From the NCBI GenBank assembly GCA_009731375.1, contig BJOX01000196.1, positions 589,405 through 653,404 of the forward strand: a stretch of DNA of 64,000 bases, given 5' to 3'. A model generated the notes under the pieces. It made no database searches and was not told the DNA's origin. It saw nothing but the letters and a program-made list of their open reading frames with translations. The stretch is from Paulinella micropora. Lineage: Eukaryota; Cercozoa; Imbricatea; Euglyphida. Shown here piece after piece: positions 23,401 to 32,921 of the stretch; the first letter of the stretch is position 1, and each line of letters begins with the position of its first letter. Position numbers and translations under genes: made by a program.

Positions 23401-23560
23401 CGGGGGTGGCAGGCTGCCCGCTACCCGGGCGAGTGTACAAAAAAAAGTTTTTTTTTCTTTCCTCGGGTTTTATTCTGCTGGTAATATATGCGGCCATCGA
23501 CAAAATGTACACTCACAGCTTTGTGGTACCATAAGCTTCCAGCCCGCTTCCGCGGGCTGG

Positions 23561-23708
23561 ATGGGGGGGGGGGGGGGGGGGGGGGGGGGGCGGGGGGGGG
23601 GGGCCCCCCNNNNNNNNNNNNNNNNNNNNNNNNNNNNNNNNNNNNNNNNNNNNNNNNNNNNNNNNNNNNNNNNNNNNNNNNNNNNNNNNNNNNNNNNNNN
23701 NNNNNNNN

Positions 23709-23775
<67 letters not shown>

Positions 23776-23795
23776 GGGGGGGGGCGCCCCCCCCC
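23561..23795. other. Poly-G/poly-C tracts around a 99-N gap
   Basis: G run from about 23563, N from 23610 to 23708, G run from 23709 to about 23784, then C runs. Intergenic between the helicase and the glycoprotein gene. Confidence 0.9.
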
Positions 23796-23921
23796 CCTCC
23801 TTCCTCCCCCGCCCAAGTTTACAGTATCAAGATTAAGGCTTGGCCAGGAATTGTTTTTTAATTATTTCTTTTTTGTACATTCTTAGCACACCCCTTCCAA
23901 CCCCCCCCTCCCCCCCCCAAA

Positions 23922-24796
23922 ATGCGCGCAGTATTCCCGCGGGCGCAGCTGTGGGTGTGGGGTTGGCTGCTAATGCTGAGCGCGCGGCCTTTGCAAGCCT
24001 GCCCTTACTATACTTGCCCCCCAGGAACAAAATCAAAATGTCTCATCCCAGGAATTCCCCTCGAGAGTTGCTTAGGGCATCGGGATTGCATTTGTTTGGC
24101 TGAGAGCGCGAGAGCATTCGAGTTCGAGCTGGGAAACGAAGCAAAACTAGTCGCTCTGGAACTGCGGCCAGGCCAGGGCTCCGAAACACGCATTCAGATC
24201 CGCGCGGGTGCGCGACTACACTGTTCATGAGTCTGGTAATTCAAAACTCGACTTTTTCGTACAGTAATTATGGTCAGGTGGGCCTGTGCGCGGATGGTCT
24301 TGATACGCCATCCGAGAATGTGCAGGAAGCCCTTCATGACTCTTCTGGAAGGTTCCAGGGCTGCGTTCGGGACGTTTGCAGTTACGACATTAACTCGACG
24401 TTGCAGATTGTGCTTCGACATCGCTGGGCTGTGCCCTGCACGGGCGGAGTTGCGGACAATCGCAGGACCTTTATGAGGTTTGAATCCTACCCTTGGAGTC
24501 GAGGGAGTGCAAACGCGTGCGGAGGCTTGCAGTTGGAGTTTAGCGCGCCCGGCCCGCTGCTGGCCTGCCTTAAACTTCACCTCTGCAAAGCAAATAGATT
24601 ACTTTTACGTGTACGAGGGCTGCGAAAATAAGTGGTTGGGAATTGCCACAACAGCGACTGCCAACCCCGCTCCCCCCACGGAGGCGCTACCGCCCCCCAC
24701 GAACGCAGTATCGGCGGCCGCGCCCCGCGGCGGACAAGTGTGGTTCATTCTGTCGATTATTCTGCTTGCAAGAGAAATCAGTTTTTTGTTTTTTTA
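23922..24796 (+). pseudogene. Type I membrane glycoprotein, two frameshifts
   Basis: A signal peptide is evident after ATG 23922 (hydrophobic WVWGWLLMLSA then a likely cleavage at QAC). A Cys-rich ectodomain follows, with N-glycosylation sequons (NSTF, NSTL, NFTS), a Pro/Ala/Thr-rich stalk, and a C-terminal hydrophobic segment (VWFILSIILL) with a very short tail before TAA. The frame changes near 24230 and again near 24570, each consistent with one lost or gained base. The layout is that of a viral envelope glycoprotein. No specific family was recognised, and the envelope role is inferred from position in the herpes-like block. Confidence 0.55.
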
Positions 24797-25028
24797 ATTA
24801 GATTTTTTTTTGTCTTTACTTGTCCTTGATTAAAAAGCTCTATTTTGTTTTTGGAGCTCGGCGCGGCCCTCTGCGCCGGCTTGCACAAACTCTAATGTGG
24901 AACTTGTTGGCGGATGAAAGGGGGATTCAGGCCTTCAGGGCAGTAAAGCATGCTATATCTAAAGTATGCACGTGTCTGTTCCTCCTCGTAGATATCTTCA
25001 ATCAGTTTGAGCTTGTCGTGTGAAGAAG
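24797..25028. other. Intergenic, no gene seen
   Basis: T-rich sequence just after the glycoprotein, then a weak 67-codon frame (24820-25023) without recognisable features. The next gene is on the minus strand. Confidence 0.5.
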
Positions 25029-25709
25029 TCAGAAGCCCCAGCGTGCCCGGGTGTTTGCGGCAACGGATGTGTTAAATACAAGCTTTTCCCAAACAAAACT
25101 CTCTCCGCCACGTTGGGGTATCTTGTATTCCCTTGCTAGCTGCACTGCTTTGGCGTCTAGGCCCCGGGCCGCCTTTTGCCAGGTTTGTGTATTGTGCTGG
25201 AACAGAGGCCGGGAGGTTTCACTAAGCACACACATACTCTGTTGGTCCAGGAATGAAATCGCGTTATTTAGGAGCCCGGCCGGCAATGAAAGCCGTGACG
25301 CCTGGTTTCTTTTTATGGATATCGAAAAATATCCGGAAAGGTAACGGAAGCATTCCAGTAATTGCTTCAAAGCTGTGCTGAAAAGATTTAAGATATGGCC
25401 CGGGATTGTCCCATGCAATGGGCGTCCGACCCTCAGCACTTTCAAAAAGCTTTACCCCTCGATCCCGCCAGTCTCGCAGTACATTAGAATTTGGTTCGCA
25501 CTGTAGAACGTACCAAGTGTGCTCCGCCGATGTGTCCTGTATGCCCAGGATTGCCCGGGCTAGCGCCGGCAAATAGAAACTATCAAGCCCCATGGTAATT
25601 ACTACGTGAATCTTGCATTCATCATTGCATCGTCTGCTGCGCTTGGCTGGTAGCTGTTCGGTGCTAGCCCGGGCGTTCCCGTCGTCGGTACATCTTTTAG
25701 AAGACATGG
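25029..25709 (-). pseudogene. Unrecognised protein with F-box-like C-terminal segment, frameshifted
   Basis: Starts at ATG near 25707 (MSSKRC) with a basic leader. A segment VVITMGLDSFYLPALARAIL resembles a mixed alpha/beta domain. Near 25320 the frame shifts into the overlapping frame that ends at 25029. That second part has LPAGLLNNAISFLDQQSMCVL, which has the Leu-Pro start and hydrophobic spacing of an F-box, then WQKAARGLDAKAVQLAREY. If right, this is a second F-box-type protein of the block. Confidence is limited by the frameshift. Confidence 0.4.
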
Positions 25710-25726
25710 CCAATCTTCTATACAAA

Positions 25727-26899
25727 CTATACAGGCGCAGAGAGGGGCCGCGCGGGCCGATCGCTAAAAGCCCGCAGCATGCGTCTTGTGTTGCCCCAGG
25801 CGGGACCGGGCTGCAGCTGGATGTCGCCCAGCGCGAACGCCTGCTCGGTTTGCGCACGACACAGGTTGCAAAAGTCCGGGTTGCAGGGGCAGTACTGGCG
25901 CTCAAATATAGCGCGGCAGCTTGGACGCTTGCACAGGCCATTTTCAAGGCAGCACGTCTGGATCTGCACTTGGAGCGAGCCCTTGTTCTCGCACACGACG
26001 CGCTTGATGTCTATTGCTACCTCAAAAGTGGGCGGGGAGTCGGGCTCGCCGGCGGTCGTCGCTTCGCGCGTCAGCACAACCCGCGCGAGAGCCTCGGCCT
26101 CCGCTTGCTGGGGCAGCCGAAGCAGCCGCGCGGCTAGCAGCACAATTTGTGGCCGGGGCGGCGCGGGTGAGCCCGTGGTAGTCAGTAGCTCGGCCAGGGG
26201 CGGCAATCCCAGCGCTCTGCACACTGCAGCAGCACCCTGCAGCACAGCTCGCCAGGCTTGTAGGACGGCGTTCCAGGCGTCAGGCGTCTGTTGCAACACA
26301 TTGTCCAGAGCCTTCCCGTATTTTATGATGCCCCGCAACGACGCGCGCAAGCAGGCCGCGTCTAGTGGTGGGGGCTGGTGCGTAATTCGCAAGAGACACG
26401 GCTCCGCTAGCACACGCGGCAAGGCGTGGATGGTAATTTCGTCCCGCCACATCATGCGCTGTGGATGGCGCGACTCGGGCGACCAGAACTGGGGCAAAGG
26501 GTTTAGCTCCTGCCCCCACAACATGTAGACAACTGTGCGGACTAGCACAGAAGCAGCCACGCTTACTTCTAGCCCAAGACACGCCAGATCCGCTGGGTAG
26601 AAGAAATGCGCGCGCATCAACAGCGCGGGCTCCTTGTAGATGTCGTCTAGCCGCCCCTGCGGTATAATCTGATGCGGAGTGGCACCATTGAGAAAGGCCC
26701 GCACGCGCATCAACTCCTTGCCATCGACCCCGTCGCTCCCCTGCAACGTGTCGTTCTGCAGGCGCTCGTTGATGCGGCTTAAGCTGTATGCCTCGGCGCC
26801 GGGTTCCTGCTGCGCGTGTCCGTCTGCTGTCTTACGCTTTCGCGCCTTGCGGCGCTGCTGCTTGCGACGTCGTGCCGCTCGTTGCTGCTGAGCGGGCAT
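25727..26899 (-). CDS. Unrecognised Cys-rich protein
   Basis: 390 codons. It has a very basic N terminus (QQRAARRRKQQRRKARKRK, nuclear-type), a long helical middle, then a Cys cluster near residues 325-365 (CCLENGLCKRPSC ... CPCNPDFCNLC) that suggests zinc binding. The start ATG at 26899 lies about 10 nt after the TGA of the upstream ankyrin-like gene, so the two are probably co-oriented neighbours in a compact viral genome. No family recognised. Confidence 0.6.
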   Translation of the reverse strand: MPAQQQRAARRRKQQRRKARKRKTADGHAQQEPGAEAYSLSRINERLQNDTLQGSDGVDGKELMRVRAFLNGATPHQIIPQGRLDDIYKEPALLMRAHFFYPADLACLGLEVSVAASVLVRTVVYMLWGQELNPLPQFWSPESRHPQRMMWRDEITIHALPRVLAEPCLLRITHQPPPLDAACLRASLRGIIKYGKALDNVLQQTPDAWNAVLQAWRAVLQGAAAVCRALGLPPLAELLTTTGSPAPPRPQIVLLAARLLRLPQQAEAEALARVVLTREATTAGEPDSPPTFEVAIDIKRVVCENKGSLQVQIQTCCLENGLCKRPSCRAIFERQYCPCNPDFCNLCRAQTEQAFALGDIQLQPGPAWGNTRRMLRAFSDRPARPLSAPV

Positions 26900-26906
26900 G
26901 CGCCTC

Positions 26907-27952
26907 TCAGAACAATGACACTTCTCCGGTTTTGCTAACAGAAAGAGAGAGAGAGAGAGAGAGAGCTAGGGGGGGGGGGGCGGCCCCCCCCTCCCGGTCG
27001 ATGCGCAGCCTGTCTTTTGCGAGTTGGCCACGAGGTTGTCTGAGGCCGGGCAAGGCTTCTAGCAAGGAGGGGATAAGCCAGGCTAGGGGCGTGGGGGAGG
27101 GGTCATTCTCGTGTTCGTCGTAGGCCCGGCCGAAGAAGCCGCCACGATCCTCGTCCGCGGAGTCTTGTTGCTGGAAGAGTTCGCGGAAGCGTTTTGAGGT
27201 AAGCAGTGCTAGGGAAACCTGGCGGGCGCGTTCATATAGCTGTGGACTTTCATAGTTTGGTAAGGTCAAGAAATGAGAGCAAAAATCATTGAAGGATAGG
27301 CCGGGGCTGAGGTTCTCAGAAGCGAGAAGGTGCTCGACCATTTGTACGCTAGTTGGGACACTAACATTGTTTTCGAGGTGTGGGAGCAGTGCGATCGCCA
27401 GGACCGACCTGCTGTCATCGTCTTCGCTGTGAGGGTCCGCCCCCTTGGCCACCAGCGCCTTGAGTTCTTGCACGCGGCCGCGGTTTGCCAGGTGCCACGG
27501 CAGGCTGGCCCAAAAGCCGACGTTTTTGGTGGTGTCACCGTCATCAGCATCTTCGAGGCAAAACAGGTGTCGAGCCAATCTATTTCCCACAGTGCCGGGT
27601 CCCCGAGCGCCTGGAGTATTAAGCTATCGGCCCCAAACTTAAGCGTGGCTTTCCAGACCAGGTTAGAGACCAAGATGTCCGCTATAGAAGACTTACAGAA
27701 CTGTTGGTTGTCCTGATCCGAGATCTGCGTGGACCTTGCTGCTTCGTACAGCTCTCCTAGGATTTTCGAACCCATTTTGTCCTGCTGCAGAATCAGGTCT
27801 GCGTTGTCAGCAATCAGCTCTTGCATCTCGTCACACTCTTTGCACGGCTCGCGGGAGTTTTCGCAGGTGCACTGCCTGGCGACGCGATCAGCTATTTCTG
27901 CGAATTGTTGCACCAAGGACGCCACCTTTTTTTCCTCCTGGGAGGGAATCAT
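26907..27952 (-). pseudogene. Ankyrin-like protein, one frameshift
   Basis: ATG at 27952 overlaps the stop of the PARP gene (ATGA). The first about 140 residues (Cys/Glu-rich CTCENSREPCKEC, then helical) continue, after a one-base shift near 27530, into the frame 26907-27590. There, LPWHLANRGRVQELKALVAKGADPH is a recognisable ankyrin repeat, followed by partial ones. The frame passes through a G-run and a (GA)n tract near 26940-26990 before TGA. Ankyrin proteins of large DNA viruses bind host proteins and often pair with F-box domains; that role is inference. Confidence 0.55.
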
Positions 27953-29339
27953 TGCTGACTAGATCTGCGTCGCTTTTTACAGCTTTTGCACCTGTCAGTG
28001 CAAAGGCCGCCAAAGCCCTGTAGCAGCTGGTTGTTATACCAGTGGTTGTCCAAGGTGTAGCGGATAACGTAGAGGGGGAGAGCCTGGTTGCCAAGTGTTG
28101 TCACATATACGCGGGGGTTGGACAGGTCATCGACAAAGTTGCTGACAGCGCTCGTACTCCCGGGCGGTAGAGCACCCCGAGGTCCGGACGGGGGTTGACG
28201 GCGATGGAGCCGACCAGGACGCTACAGACCAACGCTGTGTAGAACCCTTGGGAGTCCGGCGAGCTATAGAATATGGTGTCTCTGGATTGCTCTGCAAAGT
28301 AGCACCCCTTGCCATATTTTCCTCGAACGCAAAAGTTGGGCTGAAAGCCGCTAGCCAAGATGGAGTTCACGTGGATGCTCTGGGTGCCGTGGAAGAGGGT
28401 CTTTACTGCCACGGGCCCTTGTTCCAGGAGATTCCGGGTAGCATGGAACAGTTGTTCCAGGGGGGGGCGCACCACCCTCTGGATCAAGTGCACATTGGTG
28501 TGCGGCATCATGGATCTCATAAAGACAGCCAGCACCCTTTGTTCCACTTCTGCGCTGCCTTCCTCCGGCGCCTTGCGGAGGTCCTTGTAAGCATGGGGAG
28601 CGACTTGCACTTCGACCCGCCGCAGCCCGCGCTCCTGCACACCCCCCCTGCCGTGTTGGCTGCTGATTGAGGCCTGGCGGAAATCCAGTGTATACCTATT
28701 GCCGCCAGCTACAATAGTCAGGTTGTCCAGGGCAACGCCGCCGCCATCGGGCTTGGCGAGGCGCCACTGGAGCCCGGCTTCTATCTCTCTCGAGAGTTCG
28801 GGGTCAAAAAAACGAAAAGTTCCGTCGAGGTTTTCCCAGCCCCAGTTGACGGCCGTCGGGCGGGGGAGGCCTGATGCGCTTTTCAGAGACTGCACCTCAT
28901 CGTGGCACAGACGTATGGAGTATGTGAGCCAAAGGTCGACCACCTGCCTTACGCTTTGCAATTTTCCTTGCATCTTCCGAGCATTCTGAAAATCTTGGCT
29001 GATTGGTAAGAACGCGATGGTCACCTTTCGGCAGATTCTCCGTGCGGTGCCGAGCTCATTGTGTGCCAGGGGCTGGGGGGCCAACGCAAAGGAAATCTGG
29101 GGTTCGGCGGCCCAAGTACCCTGGCCAACGGACACCTCTGAGCACACGATCTGCAGCTGGGGGACCCATAACTTACACTCTAGGTGGGGTGTGCCAGACA
29201 TATAAAAGCAGCGGATTGTGACCTTTTTTTCAGCAGCGCCACTGCCTTGCTCCTCAAAAACGCTCAGGGATATGTGTTGCTGGTACCTCTCGGAAAGGGT
29301 TTTTTTTAATTCGAGTCCTCGCCGTTGGTTCTCCAACAT
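27949..29339 (-). pseudogene. WWE domain - PARP catalytic protein, one frameshift
   Basis: ATG at 29339. After a helical N-terminal region of about 160 residues comes a WWE-type domain (NWGWENLDGTFRFFD ... NRYTLDFRQASI) and then an ADP-ribosyltransferase domain. The latter has LFHGTQSIHVNSILASGF, the H of the H-Y-(E/I) triad, and YGKGCYFAEQSRDTIFYS, with the conserved YFA and Tyr. Near 28150 the frame shifts; the other frame then supplies NFVDDLSNPRVYV and LPLYVIRY, the usual PARP end, and stops with TGA at 27949-27951. WWE-PARPs are usually mono-ADP-ribosyltransferases. The enzyme could modify host defence proteins, but that is inference. Confidence 0.75.
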
Positions 29340-29394
29340 GGCCCTTCTCCTTCTTTATAAATAAAAGGAGAACAGCGGGACAGAAAAGCTAGAG

Positions 29395-29455
29395 AGGGGG
29401 GGGGGGGGCATGTNNNNNNNNNNNNNNNNNNNNNNCCTTCCCCCCCCCCCCCCCC
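29395..29455. other. G/C runs around a 22-N gap
   Basis: A G run, ATGT, N from 29414 to 29435, then a C run. Intergenic between PARP and the coiled-coil gene. Confidence 0.9.
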
Positions 29456-29485
29456 CCCTTTTTGTGTACAGGAAAAGAAAAAAAA

Positions 29486-30240
29486 TTATTTTATTAATTT
29501 TCTGACAGGCTCTCGCCCTGGGGGCCTGGTAGCTGTTGCTGCTGCCACCAGTCTCTCTAGGCAGAGCCCCTGGTGGAGCTGGCACTTCTTTCTAGAGCGG
29601 AGGAGATCCGCTGCCAAAGAGTCCTGGCGCCGCCGCGCCTCTTGCAGTTTTTGGTTCAACAGTTCCTGTGTTGCGTGGCGGAGGGTTCTTTCTGCCGAAA
29701 GCAAGCCTTGCACGCTGCTCAGCTGCTGCTGCGCCTGCACCAAGGCATCCTGGAGCTCTGCCCCTAACCTGTGTCGCGCGCGCTCGACCGCTGCCAGGCG
29801 CACTTCGCCGCTCCACTTATGCAGCTGCAGGAGGGCCCGCAGCTGCTTGACTTCTGCCCCAGGAGCCGGCCTGCTGTCTTCTTCTTTTTCTTCTTCTTCT
29901 TCTTCTTCTTCTTCTTCTTCTTCTTCTTCTTCTTCTTCTTCTTCTTCTTCTTCTTCTTCTTCTTCTTCTTCTTCTTCTTCTTCTTCGGGGCAGCGGCTTC
30001 TGGCAGAGTGCCTGGCCACAGGCCCGCGTGGCCCTTCTTGGCGGCACGGTACAGGCTCTTCTTATGGTAACACTCGCTACAAGCAGGTTTCCACGCACGC
30101 CATTTCCCTTGGCCCACTTTATACCTGGCGACAAGCACTTCTTGGCTGTTCGTTTTAAACTGGTACTTCAGAGTCCCCCCGTGCTTAGCTCCGCGGATGG
30201 GGCCCCGCTCCAAGTCGTTAGTCCTTTTTAGGGTGTGCAT
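29486..30240 (-). pseudogene. Poly-Glu / coiled-coil protein with (GAA)n expansion
   Basis: ATG at 30240 opens a basic, Trp/Tyr-containing N-terminal region (YKVGQGKWRAWKPACSECYHKK). A GAA/CTT microsatellite at about 29878-29985 follows, encoding either poly-Lys or poly-Glu according to frame. Downstream, the good frame carries poly-Glu and then a long heptad-like coiled coil (KQLRALLQLHKWSGEV ... LLNQKLQEARRRQ) to TAA near 29486. A one-base difference at the repeat boundary separates the two frames. It is divergent from the terminase gene across a G-run. Function unknown; a structural or tegument-like role is only a guess. Confidence 0.5.
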
Positions 30241-30317
30241 TGTGTGTGTGTGTTTATGCGAGGTGTGGCCTTTCCCCCTGTTCCCGAGCGAGAGAAGGGA
30301 GTCCCAGTTTAGGGGAG

Positions 30318-30320
30318 AGA

Positions 30321-30368
<48 letters not shown>

Positions 30369-30378
30369 NNNNNNNNNN
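30318..30378. other. G run and 10-N gap in a divergent intergenic region
   Basis: About 45 G followed by N 30369-30378, between the coiled-coil gene (minus) and the terminase gene (plus). Confidence 0.9.
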
Positions 30379-30402
30379 TTCCTTTCCCCCCGTACTTGTT
30401 GT

Positions 30403-31690
30403 ATGATGAACACGGAGGCCCTGGTAGAGAGCCTGCGCCGCGCCTGGGCCGTGCGGAGCCGCGAGGATGGCAAGCGCAGCGGGGGGCAGCATGGCCCCTC
30501 CCGAGCCCCCCCCCTGCTGTGCCCCCTTCAGCCCGCGCAGGGGGCTGGGTAGCGGGCCGGGCGGTGGGTTTGGGGGGGCTAGTGGATTTGTGCGTGGAGA
30601 AGCTGGAAACGGAACTAGCTAGCTGGAAGAGGGCGGGTGGGGGCGGGCGGCAGCTGCGCTCCGTGGTAGACCTGGCAGAGGACCCCGCGCAGCAGCCCGC
30701 AGAACTCTTGGGCGCGGGGGGCTTGCAGTGGGAAAAGATGCAGAGCACGCTGGACAAGCTGCAAACGTCGGGAGAGCGGCGTTCGCTGGACCAGAGGCGT
30801 TTTCACAACGCGATGATGGTGTCGTGTGCGGAGTTGGTGCTGGGCAGAGAGAACTTCCAACGCGAGCGTGGCGCTTTGCTGGAGCAGCTGGGGCGGCAGA
30901 GCTTTCCGTTCGGAACGCTGATTTTGTGCCCGCGGCGTTGGGGCAAGTCCACGAGCGTGGCGATGTTTTGCGCGGCGATGCTGTACCTGTGCCCCCGGAT
31001 GCGCGTGCTGATTCTGGCAACGCAGCGCAAGGCGGCGTCGCTCTTGATAAAGGCCTCTCTGCACTACTTTACCCAGTTGCCGGGGGGTGCGGAGCGTATA
31101 GCAGAGAATAACTCGATGCGTTTCCTGGTGCGGTCGAGCGACTTTACGGGGACGCGCGCAGAGGCACTGAGGACCGGTGCCGTGAGTGGTGTGACAGCCT
31201 GTGCGCCGACGGAGAACAGCATCCGCGGGGAAAGTGCGAGCCTGATCCTGATTGACGAGGCGGCGTTCGTGCCCACGTCGGTGATCAGTGTGTTGGCGCC
31301 CTTGCTAATGGTGGAGAAGACGGCCCTGATATGTATCTCGACGCCCGACGGGGTCGACAACTGGTATTCGCGCCTGTTCCAGCGCCCCGCGGGGGAGGGC
31401 TCGAAAGGGGGCTCGTCGCCGGCGGCGGACCCGGTGGGCGACATGTTCCTGCGCTTTCACGTAGACCTGTTGTGTAACGAGTGTCGAGAGGCAGGCGTGC
31501 AGCCCAGAAACTGTAAGCACAACGCGCACCTGTTGCCTGCCTGGCTGAACACCACGGGGCAGCAGCGGGCCGAGGTTTTTATGAAGTCGGTTTCGCACTA
31601 CGCGCAAGAGCTGATGGGGTCTATCGTCTCGGCCGGGGGCGGGTTGCTAGGGCGGGGTTTTATAGCTAGGCTGTTGGCGCTCTGCATTTT
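30403..31690 (+). pseudogene. Herpesvirus/mirusvirus-type large terminase, ATPase half only
   Basis: ATG 30403 gives an N-terminal helix in one frame. After a shift in a C/G-rich stretch near 30540, the main frame runs to about 31680. Motifs: LILCPRRWGKST (Walker A), LILIDEAAFV (Walker B with catalytic Glu), and CISTPDGVDNWYSRLF (coupling motif), then a Cys/His pair (LCNECREAG ... CKHNAHLLPAW). This is the arrangement of Duplodnaviria terminases that pump DNA into capsids, and it is closest to the herpes branch by the CPRR-type P-loop and DEA Walker B. The nuclease domain that should follow is missing: at about 31680 base composition switches to AT-rich polinton-like sequence and the frame ends in TAG at 31755. 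Confidence 0.75.
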
Positions 31691-31808
31691 CAAAAACTTA
31701 TCACCCAAACATTACTATAAAAGAGTTAGCACAGGCTTTAAAAAAGAGACTAGATAGTGATGGGCATAAAAATTAAATTACAAAGACACTTCAAAGTGGA
31801 TAATTAAC

Positions 31809-32777
31809 ATGATTAAAAGGTTTAATATTGATGTTGGAAATGAAAAGGAAAACGTAAAAAGAAAAGTAGCGGATTATGCTAGATATGAAGAGTATATGGG
31901 TATTAATAAACAAAAAGGGAATGGAGCGAAGACATGAGAAGAATTAATTGATAAGGTATTTTCAATAAAAATAATTAAAAAATATTTAACCCGCAAAGAT
32001 TGGAAACACACAATGAACAAACATGATTTTGTAAATACTCTAACGAACAAAATGACTTCCGATCCAAATTTAGATAAACGAGTTTCAACAGATTTAAATA
32101 TTGATGAAGGAATGCCACCGGAGGGGGTTTCACCCCCTGCCATACCCCCGAGTGTAGCGGAGACACCGCTACCCCCGAGCATCACTTCACAGCAACCAGA
32201 GCCACAGCAATCAGAGCCAGAGCCACAGCAACCAGAGCCAGAGCCTGAGCCAGAGCCTGAGCCAGAGGAGCAACAGGGAGAGGGTCGCGGTTTAATGACT
32301 AATGAAATAGATGATATAATGAAAAAGTATGGATGGTATCTCGGAGCAATAGCCAGTGATGAAATCTACACGTTGAAGCCCGGAAGCAGAAAACGATACG
32401 GATTTATTATGAATTTGGACAATCACAAACAAGCGGGGTCTCATTGGATCGCCGTATGGATAAGTCTAGATAAAGACAGGAGTGTTGAAGTCTATGACCC
32501 ATTAGCACTTTACGAGCCAACAGAAGACTTTCAACAACAAATGAAACAACTAATTGACCGAAGCCACCCAAGCACATATCTATTAATGAAAGTAAATAAG
32601 GTTAAAAATCAATCAAACACCTCAGACACATGCGGTTGGCATAGTATGAGATTTTTAATGGAGCGGGCGAAAGGCAACCGATTTAAGTTTGCTAGTGGCT
32701 ATACAGACTTAAAAGAAGAAGAAGCGGAGAAATTAAAAGCACAGAATGGGTATGGTAATTTTGATACATACATTTGA
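31809..32777 (+). CDS. Adenain-like cysteine protease (C5/C48 fold)
   Basis: This is the maturation-type protease of polinton-like viruses and virophages. The catalytic set is visible: GSHWIAVWI (His), VEVYDP (Asp), NQSNTSDTCGWHSMRF (Gln and nucleophile Cys). A Pro/Glu/Gln-rich linker precedes the domain. Two starts are possible. ATG 32013 gives an unbroken 254-residue protein. ATG 31809 is in the same frame and adds about 68 coding-like residues but meets TGA at 31935-31937. It is the first gene of the AT-rich block, followed by a structured intergenic element and the penton-type gene. Ends TGA. Confidence 0.8.
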
Positions 32778-32921
32778 TATTTGTTTCAGACTTCGTCTTC
32801 AACAAACATCGGGGGCTACGCACTTTTAAGGATTACAATAAGCATTAATTTTTTTGAAAAAGAAAAAAACGATGTTTAGAATAAGCGAGAGTGCGGAGCA
32901 CGAAGCGCAGTTCTAAATATC
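32774..32921 (+). promoter_or_regulatory. Structured intergenic element, copy 1
   Basis: Contains, in order, a small hairpin AGAC-TTC-GTCT, an arm AAACATCG pairing with CGATGTTT about 60 nt later, the conserved core GCGAGAGTGCGGAGCACGA with an internal GTGC/GCAC stem, and a closing pair TTTAGAA/TTCTAAA. It ends in AAATATCAT, whose last AT begins the ATG of the next gene. A diverged copy lies at 37474-37612 with compensating changes in two stems. It could be a 3'-end processing hairpin for the protease transcript, a promoter, or a replication site. Confidence 0.65.

Noticed and set aside
23135-23512. Gly/Pro-rich proteins around the GC minisatellite
   Set aside because: Repeat-derived in all frames.
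29764-30492. Poly-Lys or poly-Arg proteins in alternative frames of the (GAA)n tract
   Set aside because: Only the frame that continues into a heptad-rich coiled coil is consistent with the flanking sequence.
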